Part shown: positions 1 to 5,357 of the stretch, one piece after another
Numbering within the stretch: position 1 is the stretch's first letter
Layout of the letters: each line of letters opens with the position of its first letter
Source of the DNA: Gammaproteobacteria bacterium
GTDB lineage: Bacteria; Pseudomonadota; Gammaproteobacteria; SZUA-152
Direction of reading: 5' to 3'
DNA length: 10,267 bases
Assembly (NCBI GenBank): GCA_003229995.1
Contig: QIGJ01000104.1
Location: forward strand, 1 to 10,267
Program-made: the position numbers and the translations under genes
The notes under the pieces: model-generated
Told to the model about the DNA's origin: nothing
Seen by the model: only the letters and a program-made list of their open reading frames with translations
The model's database searches: none

Positions 1-546
1 CTCAATCAATTTGTCCGCATCATAAGCTTTATCCATCAACGCGTAGGTTGCTTTTACGCCTTCAATTAAAACATAGGCCTGCGTAATGTCGACGGCTTGT
101 CCTCCGGTTAAAATGAAATCCAAAGGATTCCCCAGCGCATCAACCATAACATGAATTTTTGTCGTAAAACCCCCTTTTGAACGCCCCAAAGCTTGATCTT
201 GAGGGGGTTCTAAATGGCCTTGAGGTGCCCCAGCCGCACAGGCATGCGCACAAACAATTGTGCCATCTATCATAATGCTTTCCATATCAGGATCGTTAGA
301 GAAATGTTCATGCATATTAGACCAAACATCGTTATCTCCCCATCTCACAAAACGTTTATAAACACGGTTCCACTCGCCTCTACATTCCGGCAACAATCGC
401 CATTGAGCGCCACTACGCAGCATCCAAAGAACGGCATCGACAAATTGACGGCAATTATCCACTGTTCCGATGTAAACCGACTTCTCCTGCCGTAAAAAGG
501 TTAGCACTTTATCCCAGGCAGCGTCTGACATGTTTGCGTTGCTCAT
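1..546 (-). CDS. IS5-family transposase, 3' end outside the window
   Basis: The minus strand is open without interruption for 182 codons from 546 to the left edge. This is the N-terminal two thirds of a DDE transposase that cuts and pastes its own IS. The N-terminal region (about residues 9-80, with [17 protein letters not shown] and a W..VYKRF segment) is the helix-turn-helix-containing domain of unknown function typical of IS5/IS427 transposases. The first catalytic Asp is D94 in MIDGT, followed by [12 protein letters not shown]. The second is D172 in the DKAYDAD motif. The catalytic Glu would lie beyond the edge. Three consecutive ATG codons occur at 552, 549 and 546. The AAAGGA ribosome site ends at 553, so only the third (546) has normal spacing, of 6 nt. 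Related elements often split this gene by a programmed frameshift. Here A4G5T4 (166-178) is read straight through in one frame. Confidence 0.9.
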   Translation of the reverse strand, partial: MSNANMSDAAWDKVLTFLRQEKSVYIGTVDNCRQFVDAVLWMLRSGAQWRLLPECRGEWNRVYKRFVRWGDNDVWSNMHEHFSNDPDMESIMIDGTIVCAHACAAGAPQGHLEPPQDQALGRSKGGFTTKIHVMVDALGNPLDFILTGGQAVDITQAYVLIEGVKATYALMDKAYDADKLIE

Positions 547-569
547 CATCATTCCTTTGAAAAAAGGAG

Positions 570-598
570 TTTATGGCGAAAAAATCAGCAAATGTCAA
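570..598 (-). promoter_or_regulatory. promoter of the transposase gene
   Basis: On the minus strand a perfect -35 TTGACA (598-593) is separated by exactly 17 nt from CATAAA (575-570), which matches four of six -10 bases. It lies inside the IS end, about 20-25 bp before the AAAGGA ribosome site, so it should drive the transposase. Position and spacing are seen directly; activity is inferred. Confidence 0.6.
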
Positions 599-607
599 CA
601 GAGCCTA

Positions 608-654
608 GGACACCCACAATAATTTCGGATATTTCCTACTTATTTTGGGTGTCC
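608..654. repeat. 47-bp palindromic element, copy 1 (REP-like hairpin)
   Basis: The ends are 15-bp arms, GGACACCCACAATAA (608-622) and TTATTTTGGGTGTCC (640-654). They pair with one mismatch around a 17-nt centre. The reverse complement matches copy 2 (1501-1547) at 43 of 47 positions. It is flanked by CTA on the left and TCGAATTTCT on the right. It resembles the short extragenic palindromes moved by REP-associated (Y1, IS200-like) transposases, but no such transposase is in the window. That assignment is an inference from form only. Confidence 0.75.
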
Positions 655-978
655 TCGAATTTCTGAGGTTTAATAAAAAATAAAACCGACCCAAATCCAT
701 CGCACCGTAGTTAATCAACGTATTAAAACTGCTATATTTTTTACACTGAAGCCCCTCCTTTGCTCGCCATTAGCCGTTACTCCAGATTTTCGAAACCATT
801 CCACAGTATCAGAATATAGGATCTATTTTATTCTTGTGATTAAATTATTGTGGGTGCCCCAGTATTACAGTATTATTTTTCCCAGTATCATTTTATTCAT
901 GATAAAAAACTTGGCGGGGTTGCTCATACTGGAAGTAATTCAATGATAAATGCCCAGCTATTTTAAGGGTGAAAAACT
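655..978. other. gene-free stretch with CAGTATYA repeats and a palindrome half-site
   Basis: This AT-rich 324-bp stretch has no convincing reading frame on either strand. It holds four copies of the octamer CAGTATTA or CAGTATCA (804-811, 860-867, 868-875, 883-890) and a related inverted CATACTG at 925-931. It also contains one arm of the 47-bp palindrome at 845-858. The promoter of the SUKH gene should be here, but no clean -35/-10 pair stands out. TATATT at 733-738 and TGATAA near 943 are weak candidates. Confidence 0.5.
845..858. repeat. partial third copy of the palindrome arm
   Basis: TTATTGTGGGTG (845-856) followed by CCCC repeats the right arm of copy 2 (from 1533), lacking one T. No matching left arm is found directly upstream, although a TCAGAATAT at 807-815 resembles the centre of copy 2. 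It is either a decayed copy or a chance match to a 12-bp stretch. Confidence 0.45.
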
Positions 979-1485
979 ATGTTTAATATTAATGAGACAA
1001 TGCTAATTTACTGGGATAGAAAAAATGAATCAAAAGCAACTGTTTTTAATATCACACAAATTGAAACAGAATTGGAAATGGTGTTGCCTGCACCGTATGT
1101 AGAATTTATCACTCAATTTGGATTTGTAATTTTTGCAAGATATAACGATACTTTTGATTATTCAATAATATTTTCTGATCGAAATGAAATACACCAAGGA
1201 GATATTTCATATCTAGAAGGGCTAGATCATCTAGTGGTAGGCTATCGCAATTTAACTATTGATAGTGTTGAGGACGGCTTACCAGCGTTTCCTAAAAATT
1301 ATCTTCCTATTGGTAATGATGCAGAACAAGGACAAATTTTACTAAAAATGGATGGTGAGGATATTGGCAGTGTCTGGTACTGGCCTTATAACGAATGGGC
1401 TTGGGGAACAGAAACTAACACTTGGTTAGGTTTCGTTGCTAAAGATTTTTATGAGTTTATTAACAAGCTACGTCCCTATGAATAA
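979..1485 (+). CDS. SUKH (SMI1/KNR4-family) immunity-type protein
   Basis: This is a 168-residue soluble protein with no signal peptide or membrane segment. The SUKH signature is visible as LPAPYVEFITQFG (residues 36-48), which corresponds to the LP..Y..F....G helix. After it come LPIGNDAEQGQILL (109-122), SVWYWPY (131-137) and the C-terminal helix FVAKDFYEFINKL (152-164). Members of this superfamily usually neutralise secreted nuclease or deaminase toxins of polymorphic-toxin and contact-dependent systems by binding them. The start at 979 has AAGGGT at 965-970, about 8 nt upstream. The gene is much richer in A and T than the efflux operon and lies alone between two inverted 47-bp palindromes, which suggests horizontal acquisition. 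No toxin gene adjoins it, so it may be an orphan antidote. Family call is firm; the toxin target is unknown. Confidence 0.82.
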   Translation: MFNINETMLIYWDRKNESKATVFNITQIETELEMVLPAPYVEFITQFGFVIFARYNDTFDYSIIFSDRNEIHQGDISYLEGLDHLVVGYRNLTIDSVEDGLPAFPKNYLPIGNDAEQGQILLKMDGEDIGSVWYWPYNEWAWGTETNTWLGFVAKDFYEFINKLRPYE

Positions 1486-1500
1486 CTATAAAAAACTCTA

Positions 1501-1547
1501 GGACACCCAAAATAAGTCAGAAATATTCGAGATTATTGTGGGTGTCC
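1501..1547. repeat. 47-bp palindromic element, copy 2; likely two-way terminator
   Basis: The arms are GGACACCCAAAATAA (1501-1515) and TTATTGTGGGTGTCC (1533-1547), with one mismatch and a 17-nt centre. The centre and the asymmetric arm base are inverted relative to copy 1, while the outside flanks (CTA left, CGAATTTCT right) are in the same order as in copy 1. The element lies between two convergent reading frames, 16 bp after the SUKH stop, and contains the stop codon of the minus-strand remnant. A hairpin here could end transcription from both sides, which is an inference. Confidence 0.75.
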
Positions 1548-1757
1548 CCGAATTTCTTCTAATTTCTTCTTAGGCAGGGCATCTGACAACTTCATACCAC
1601 TATTCATCGCCATTTTAAACTCCACGTCTTTCGGAAACCAATGTTTAACTGCCAAACCTTTATCTAATAAATAAGATTTTCTTCTTATTTTATCAGGAAA
1701 ATCTTCTAACCATGCGAGCTCTTTATCGCGTTTAATTAACCAAGGGGAATATTTCAT
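1533..1757 (-). pseudogene. Imm11/DUF1629-like immunity protein, truncated N-terminal remnant
   Basis: The start codon is ATG at 1757. GGAG at 1769-1766 gives an 8-nt spacing, while the upstream in-frame TTG has no suitable site. The frame encodes 74 residues. Residues 1-62 look like a real protein, with aromatic-rich MKYSPW, a Lys/Arg/Asp helix, and HWFPKDVEFKMAMNSGMKLSDALP (39-62). The latter resembles the conserved central strand region of Imm11 (DUF1629) proteins, where the family normally continues with about another 100 residues. Here residues 63-74 (KKKLEEIRGHPQ) come from a 10-bp tandem repeat and the arm of palindrome copy 2, and the stop TAA lies inside that arm. The gene is therefore cut off by the repeat and probably non-functional. 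The Imm11 match is from memory of the motif and moderate in certainty. Confidence 0.55.
1551..1570. repeat. perfect 10-bp tandem duplication AATTTCTTCT
   Basis: AATTTCTTCT occurs twice in a row, directly at the junction between palindrome copy 2 and the immunity-gene remnant. The CGAATTTCT at 656-664 beside copy 1 shares most of one unit. The first unit may thus belong to the repeat flank and the second to the gene, or the doubling may be an insertion scar. Confidence 0.6.
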
Positions 1758-1796
1758 AATCAAATCTCCACGACAATTTTTAGCTCACCCATAGCA

Positions 1797-1936
1797 ATAT
1801 ACCCATGGCGTTTGAGATTTAGGTTTAAGTGTGCGTCCTATTTGTTTCATGGCAAGGCGAAATGACGCGTAATAGTCGCTCTATTGCACAAATAGGGCGT
1901 GCAATTAGACCTAAATCTCAATCGCCATGGGTATAT
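1797..1936. repeat. 140-bp MITE-like long inverted repeat
   Basis: The 49-bp arms (1797-1845 and 1888-1936) pair at 43 of 49 positions around a 42-nt centre. The tips are ATATACCCATGGCG and its complement, and they end in TA-rich sequence that would fit a TA target. Several arm differences are T/C or G/A changes that still allow G-U pairs in RNA, so a transcript would fold into a strong hairpin. There is no reading frame inside. This is the form of a non-autonomous transposable element (MITE) or a large extragenic palindrome. No partner transposase with matching ends is visible. Confidence 0.75.
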
Positions 1937-1967
1937 AGTTCCGGTATTTATTATAATACTCCACAAC

Positions 1968-1983
1968 GATCAAGAATTTGATC
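1968..1983. promoter_or_regulatory. operator-like perfect dyad over the -35 box
   Basis: GATCAAGAATTTGATC consists of perfect 6-bp arms with a 4-bp spacer. Its right arm (1978-1983) is the -35 box of the promoter described below, so a bound repressor would block polymerase. No regulator gene is in the window, so the binding protein is unknown. Confidence 0.4.
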
Positions 1984-2005
1984 AGTATGCAACTCCGAGT
2001 ATAAT
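1978..2005 (+). promoter_or_regulatory. sigma70-type promoter of the metal locus
   Basis: TTGATC (1978-1983, four of six -35 bases) is followed after 16 nt by a perfect TATAAT (2000-2005). Transcription would begin near 2012, leaving a leader of about 135 nt before the first gene at 2148. A second TATAAT at 1952-1957 has no matching -35 box. Confidence 0.6.
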
Positions 2006-2062
2006 CACAAAAATTTACATCACGTCATGGTAATACTACGATTAATTTATTCATGCTACCAT

Positions 2063-2082
2063 GGCTGTTTCGTGAAACAACC
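2063..2082. promoter_or_regulatory. dyad in the leader of the metal locus
   Basis: GGCTGTTTC (2063-2071), GT, GAAACAACC (2074-2082) forms 9-bp arms with one mismatch. It could be a second operator, or a small RNA hairpin (the loop would be very tight). It lies about 50 bp after the inferred start of transcription. Function is not known. Confidence 0.3.
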
Positions 2083-2147
2083 CTTGGGAAGCGATGCTTG
2101 TTCGTCTATGCTTTGGGTGGAAATCATAAGCAATAAGGAAATAACTT

Positions 2148-2810
2148 ATGCAACGACTGAATACATTTAATTTTGCCCAGTTGTCCTTGTCCTGGAAGGC
2201 GCTGGTGACCGGTGTCATCATCGTACTGGGCAGCGGCTATTTATTCGCTGTGCTCAATGCCGCTCTGTCTGTGGGCATGAGTCCACAAGCCATTGCTGAC
2301 CATTACGCGGATAAAAGTCTTTCAACTCTCGAAGCGGCTGCCATTGCTGAACAAGGATTTGCCGAAGAAGCGTTCTCTTTCGATGATGAGGAAGACAATA
2401 TGTCTGGTATGGCAATGGAAGGCATGGATCACTCCGGAATGGATATGGCGGGCATGGATCATGGCGCAGCGGCCAGTGGTGATGATACCTTGCCAGCCCA
2501 GATTCTTGCTCAGGTCTCCCACGTTCATTTGCTCTCATTTGCCCTGCTGTTACTCGCCATGGGAGGACTCATCTGTTTAACTCAGCTTACGGAATGCCTC
2601 AAAACAGTTATTGTCTCACTGCTCTTTTTAAGTTTATGGGGCGATATTATCAGCCTCAATCTGGTGCGTTTTGTCTCAGGTAGCTTTTCCTATCTAACTG
2701 TCGCCATGGGCACGACGATTGGCCTTTGTTTTGCTTTCATTTCCTTCAGAGTGCTGTGGGAGTTATGGCTAATGAAGTCGGAAAAGACAGCAAACCCATC
2801 ATCCATATAA
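2148..2810 (+). CDS. four-helix membrane protein with periplasmic Met/His metal-binding cluster
   Basis: This 220-residue inner-membrane protein has likely helices at about 18-41, 126-146, 152-173 and 181-205. The first loop, expected in the periplasm, holds an acidic patch (FDDEED, 78-83) and a cluster at 85-106 with seven Met and two His. The cluster is built on the repeated unit GMDH and resembles copper-binding stretches of CopA/CopB/PcoB-type proteins. Other candidate ligands are H52 in ADHYADK and the pair H125/H127 in SHVHLL at the mouth of helix 2. The layout (HY motif after helix 1, H.H before helix 2, WGD after helix 3) recalls small membrane proteins of uncharacterised role found near electron-transfer and metal genes. 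AAGGA (2135-2139) lies 8 nt before the start. The next gene follows after 10 nt, so both are co-transcribed. The product could bind, sense or move metal; exact function is unknown. Confidence 0.65.
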   Translation: MQRLNTFNFAQLSLSWKALVTGVIIVLGSGYLFAVLNAALSVGMSPQAIADHYADKSLSTLEAAAIAEQGFAEEAFSFDDEEDNMSGMAMEGMDHSGMDMAGMDHGAAASGDDTLPAQILAQVSHVHLLSFALLLLAMGGLICLTQLTECLKTVIVSLLFLSLWGDIISLNLVRFVSGSFSYLTVAMGTTIGLCFAFISFRVLWELWLMKSEKTANPSSI

Positions 2811-2820
2811 AGGAATAATC

Positions 2821-3423
2821 ATGACTTTTACGATCCGTAACCCACTGACCTGCTTTTTCACCCCGATGCTGGCAATTTGTCTCGCCATTGGTATGACTCA
2901 TAACGTCTACGCTCACAAAGGCCATGCCGGGCCGATGATCACCTTTATGAAAAACAAAGCAGCATTAAAAGAAATGCTGCCCAGTGATGCCAAAATAGTC
3001 AAACGCAAGCAGCCATTGAAAGATGAAGCGGTTGCATGGGCGAAAAAAACCTACAACGTTGAGCTGGAGAGCAATATCTACAGTTATTATCTTGCCAGCG
3101 ACAAACAGAGCAAAGCCATGCTGGGTGCCGCCTACGTAAGCAAAATAAGCTACCGACACGGTGATCTTAAGTTTGCGGTGGGCATCGATGCCAATAAACG
3201 CATTACTCAGGTTGCAATTTTGGGTATTAACGAAAAATATGTAGTGGATTTTGATGGTAACGTCGGCACAGGATTGATTGCCGATTATGTTGGGCTTACT
3301 GCCAAAGAATTGGTGGCTAAAGCAGACGAATTAGCCTCCTCTGATAAAGCAACACGCGAGTTCGCCACTGCGGTGCGTGATGCGGCGATATTGCTGGAAA
3401 CATTTATATCTAAAGCCAAATAA
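2821..3423 (+). CDS. exported FMN-binding-domain-like protein
   Basis: A Sec signal peptide (about 1-31, ending NVYA) precedes a mature start HKGHAGPM, so the predicted N-terminal residue is His. The mature 169 residues carry a periplasmic FMN_bind-like core: GDLKFAVGIDANKRITQVAILG (114-135), FDGNVGTGLI (144-153) and a C-terminal helix ATREFATAVRDAAILLETF (177-195). In flavinylated RnfG/NqrC-type domains the SGAT-T motif sits just before that helix. Here the corresponding SDKAT (174-178) keeps only the Thr. Covalent FMN attachment is therefore doubtful, and binding may be non-covalent or lost. The ribosome site AAAGGA overlaps the stop of the preceding gene, showing tight coupling. A role in periplasmic redox or metal handling with its membrane partner is inferred. 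Confidence in the fold is moderate. Confidence 0.55.
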   Translation: MTFTIRNPLTCFFTPMLAICLAIGMTHNVYAHKGHAGPMITFMKNKAALKEMLPSDAKIVKRKQPLKDEAVAWAKKTYNVELESNIYSYYLASDKQSKAMLGAAYVSKISYRHGDLKFAVGIDANKRITQVAILGINEKYVVDFDGNVGTGLIADYVGLTAKELVAKADELASSDKATREFATAVRDAAILLETFISKAK

Positions 3424-3453
3424 ATAAAAAATAGTAGGCAACCACTTATTGTG

Positions 3454-3861
3454 ATGCTCTTTCGCCAAACAAATAAATGGCCGCTACGCTTATGGACACT
3501 GTTACTGGTGCTGTCGCTGCTGTGCTCTCAGAGCGTGACGTTGCATATCCATAACTTGGATCATGATCATACCTCCGTTGAAACCAGTGATCAGGGTCAC
3601 TTAGGTAAAATCCATTCCGCTTACGATTTTTCCCATGGCGAGCATCACGATGATGCTGTCTACGACGTCAGTGGCCATTCCGATGGGTTGTTGAAAAACA
3701 CGTCAAATACTTTGTTTGCATTAGCAATATTTATTCTTCCTTTCGCATTACTGCTGGCTGCTCCTTTGGGGCAAGTGGTTAATCGTGACAGAGAAATCAA
3801 GCTTGTTTTTTATGAACGTCACCTCTTTTCCCCACCGTTACGCGCACCACCCGCGCGCTAA
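3454..3861 (+). CDS. small His-rich membrane-anchored protein ahead of czcCBA
   Basis: The product has 135 residues from ATG at 3454. An in-frame GTG at 3451 would add one residue, and no good ribosome site exists for either (GTAGG at 3434-3438 is far), so translation may be coupled or weak. There is an N-terminal hydrophobic segment (about 12-29), then a soluble stretch with ten His in 45 residues (HIHNLDHDHT, SHGEHHDD and others), a second hydrophobic helix (about 84-104) and a short tail ending PPLRAPPAR. Small His-rich proteins of this form often precede heavy-metal RND operons (CzcI/DUF2946-like); that comparison is from memory and not firm. Zinc, nickel, cobalt or copper binding in the periplasm is likely. 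It may buffer metal or deliver it to the pump, or have a part in control. Confidence 0.55.
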   Translation: MLFRQTNKWPLRLWTLLLVLSLLCSQSVTLHIHNLDHDHTSVETSDQGHLGKIHSAYDFSHGEHHDDAVYDVSGHSDGLLKNTSNTLFALAIFILPFALLLAAPLGQVVNRDREIKLVFYERHLFSPPLRAPPAR

Positions 3862-3936
3862 ACCCTTCTGAGAATCATTGTTGCAACTTCAGCGTCAAGA
3901 TTTTTTCGTGAGTTGATGTTGCCATGCTTTTTTGTG

Positions 3937-3952
3937 TGACAGCAGTCTGTCA
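3937..3952. promoter_or_regulatory. operator-like dyad upstream of the channel gene
   Basis: TGACAGCAGTCTGTCA has perfect 6-bp arms with a 4-bp spacer, the same geometry as the dyad at 1968-1983 but a different sequence. It lies in the 184-bp gap before the channel gene. TTGATG at 3913-3918 could be a -35 box, but no good -10 follows it. Confidence 0.35.
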
Positions 3953-4004
3953 AATTACGTGTCTCAGAAGCACTTCCTTTATCGGTTTTTTCGATTTCGA
4001 ATTT

Positions 4005-4028
4005 TTGTTACATCAACACAAGTAACAA
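4005..4028. promoter_or_regulatory. second operator-like dyad just before the channel gene
   Basis: TTGTTAC and GTAACAA are perfect 7-bp arms separated by 10 nt, ending 7 nt before the GGAG ribosome site of the channel gene. A protein bound here would affect either a promoter in this gap or ribosome access. An RNA hairpin with a 10-nt loop is also possible. Confidence 0.35.
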
Positions 4029-4045
4029 GTATTAAGGAGTTTGTA

Positions 4046-5350
4046 ATGTGGGTATCCTTTTTTATACCAAAACAAATGGGTAAGTGGTCGGTTGTGTTTT
4101 GTTTGTTATTACTCAGCCTGATTACGACTACCGGTGTTATTGCCTCTGATCCAGGAAATGACAATCGCACAATTAATTTACATCAAGCCGTTATCAAGAC
4201 CATGGAGCACAATCCTGACTTGCGGGCCTTTGCTTATCAATTAAAAGCACAGCAAGGGCGAGTGCAGCAAGCGGGATTAGCCCCCAGCCCTGAATTAAAC
4301 GTCGAACTGGAAGATGTGTTGGGCACCGGCAGTAACAAAGGCGTAGATAGCGCTCAGCTCACCCTCAGTATTGACTGGGTTCTTGAACGCGGAATTCGTC
4401 AGCGTTACGTTGATGCCGCACAGGCAGGCTCATCGTTAATTGAGGTTGAAACGGATATCAAACAACGTGATGCGGCGGCTGAAACCGCGCGTCGTTATCT
4501 TGTTAGTTTGGCGTATCAAGCGCGCGAGATTAATGCGGATACAACCATTCAACTGGCAGAAGAAACGATTAAGTCGGTAGCCAAACGCGTCACAGCGGGC
4601 AAGACACCGGAAGCCGAACTCTCCAGAGCGCAAGCAGAACGGGCGCGCAGAAAGCTGCAACGCGAAGAGATTAGCCATCAGCTGCGATCAGCGAATCGCC
4701 GACTGGCCGCTCAATGGGGAGAAATGACGCCTACTTTTATGCGGGTTGAGGGTGACATTACAGCACGGCTAAAAATCACTTCATTTGAAACATTCAAATC
4801 ACGTTTGCCACAAAATCCTGAATTTGAACGGCTATTGTCAAATCAGCTTTTAAAAAAGGCCGAGTTACAGCTCGCATTGGCTCAAGACAAACCCAGTTGG
4901 CGTGTCAATACGGGTATTCGTCATAACAACCGCAGCGATGATCAAGCCTTTGTTGCAAGCATTACCATTCCCTTCGGTCAACGCACGCGCAACCCAGGTC
5001 GCATTGCAGAGGCGCGTGCTAATCTGGCTAAAACAAGCCGTGAAGAGCACGCCGCTCGCGTACGTATTGAAACGGCGTTTTACGTAATGTATGAACAGTT
5101 GCAATACAGCTTGCATGTCATTGAAACTGTGCGTGATGAAATTATTCCACTGCTTGAAGAGGCGCTCAGCGAAACCCTTCGAGCTTATCACCTTGGACGC
5201 TACAGCTACTTAGAACTGCGCAGTGTTCAAACGGAATTGCTGGACGCAAACAATAGATTAATTGAAGCCAGCGTAGAGGCTCATCGCAACATCATTGAAA
5301 TTGAACGATTGACAGGCGTGCGTATTGTTCAAATAAAAACAAACTCATAG
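4046..5350 (+). CDS. czcC: outer-membrane channel of heavy-metal RND efflux (CzcC/TolC family)
   Basis: The ATG at 4046 has GGAG 6 nt upstream and gives a 434-residue protein beginning MWVSFFIPKQ. An open frame continues upstream to a TTG at 3932, but that extension lacks a ribosome site and would bury the signal peptide. The signal peptide runs to about VIA-SD (near residue 34) with no lipobox Cys, so this version is not lipidated. Two repeats of the outer-membrane efflux domain follow. The matching turn motifs are GKTPEAELSRAQAERAR (from 185) and LGRYSYLELRSVQTEL (from 383), each heading a long coiled helix. Three copies would form the trimeric tunnel taking metal from the adaptor-pump complex to the outside. 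The length fits CzcC proteins. The adaptor gene follows after 7 bp, so the two are co-transcribed. Confidence 0.88.
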   Translation: MWVSFFIPKQMGKWSVVFCLLLLSLITTTGVIASDPGNDNRTINLHQAVIKTMEHNPDLRAFAYQLKAQQGRVQQAGLAPSPELNVELEDVLGTGSNKGVDSAQLTLSIDWVLERGIRQRYVDAAQAGSSLIEVETDIKQRDAAAETARRYLVSLAYQAREINADTTIQLAEETIKSVAKRVTAGKTPEAELSRAQAERARRKLQREEISHQLRSANRRLAAQWGEMTPTFMRVEGDITARLKITSFETFKSRLPQNPEFERLLSNQLLKKAELQLALAQDKPSWRVNTGIRHNNRSDDQAFVASITIPFGQRTRNPGRIAEARANLAKTSREEHAARVRIETAFYVMYEQLQYSLHVIETVRDEIIPLLEEALSETLRAYHLGRYSYLELRSVQTELLDANNRLIEASVEAHRNIIEIERLTGVRIVQIKTNS

Positions 5351-5357
5351 GTCTCAA

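Larger units (their letters stand above)
1..603 (-). mobile_element. IS5-family (IS427-like) insertion sequence, right-hand part only
   Basis: The element runs off the left edge of the window. The transposase gene fills 1-546, and about 57 bp of non-coding end follow. On the minus strand the outer end reads GGCTCTGTTGACATTTG, which is AT-rich inward and holds the transposase promoter. The exact tip is inferred: the next bases are CTAG followed by the 47-bp palindrome at 608. The second copy of that palindrome is also preceded by CTA, so the IS probably sits against or inside the edge of the palindrome. The other IS end and the target duplication are outside the window, so the boundary is uncertain by several bases. 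Confidence 0.7.
1758..2147. other. gene-free spacer between immunity remnant and metal locus
   Basis: No convincing reading frame exists on either strand in these 390 bp. Most of it is explained by the 140-bp inverted repeat (1797-1936), followed by the promoter, the overlapping dyad and a leader of about 135 nt before the first gene of the efflux locus. Confidence 0.6.

Noticed and set aside
166..178. Programmed frameshift site in the transposase
   Set aside because: The A4G5T4 run looks slippery, but the frame is continuous through it for 182 codons, so no shift is needed.
214..495. 93-codon plus-strand reading frame inside the IS
   Set aside because: It lies opposite the transposase gene, has no ribosome site, and its translation shows no protein-like pattern; it is a shadow of the real gene.
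608..1547. CRISPR array or integron attC sites
   Set aside because: Only two full palindromes 846 bp apart, with no spacers, no integrase and no attC-type core sites.
2293..2580. 95-codon plus-strand frame overlapping the Met/His protein gene
   Set aside because: It is an out-of-frame shadow without a ribosome site. The 2148 frame has membrane helices and a proper start.
3862..3907. Terminator after the His-rich gene
   Set aside because: CTGAG...CTTCAG before a T run forms only a short, poorly paired stem, which is not enough to call.
3932..4045. Longer start (TTG at 3932) for the channel protein
   Set aside because: It lacks a ribosome site and would put 38 residues before a proper signal peptide. 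The ATG at 4046 has GGAG at ideal distance.
4865..5191. 108-codon minus-strand frame inside czcC, and similar ones inside czcB and czcA
   Set aside because: They are opposite well-supported conserved genes, lack ribosome sites and have no recognisable domains.
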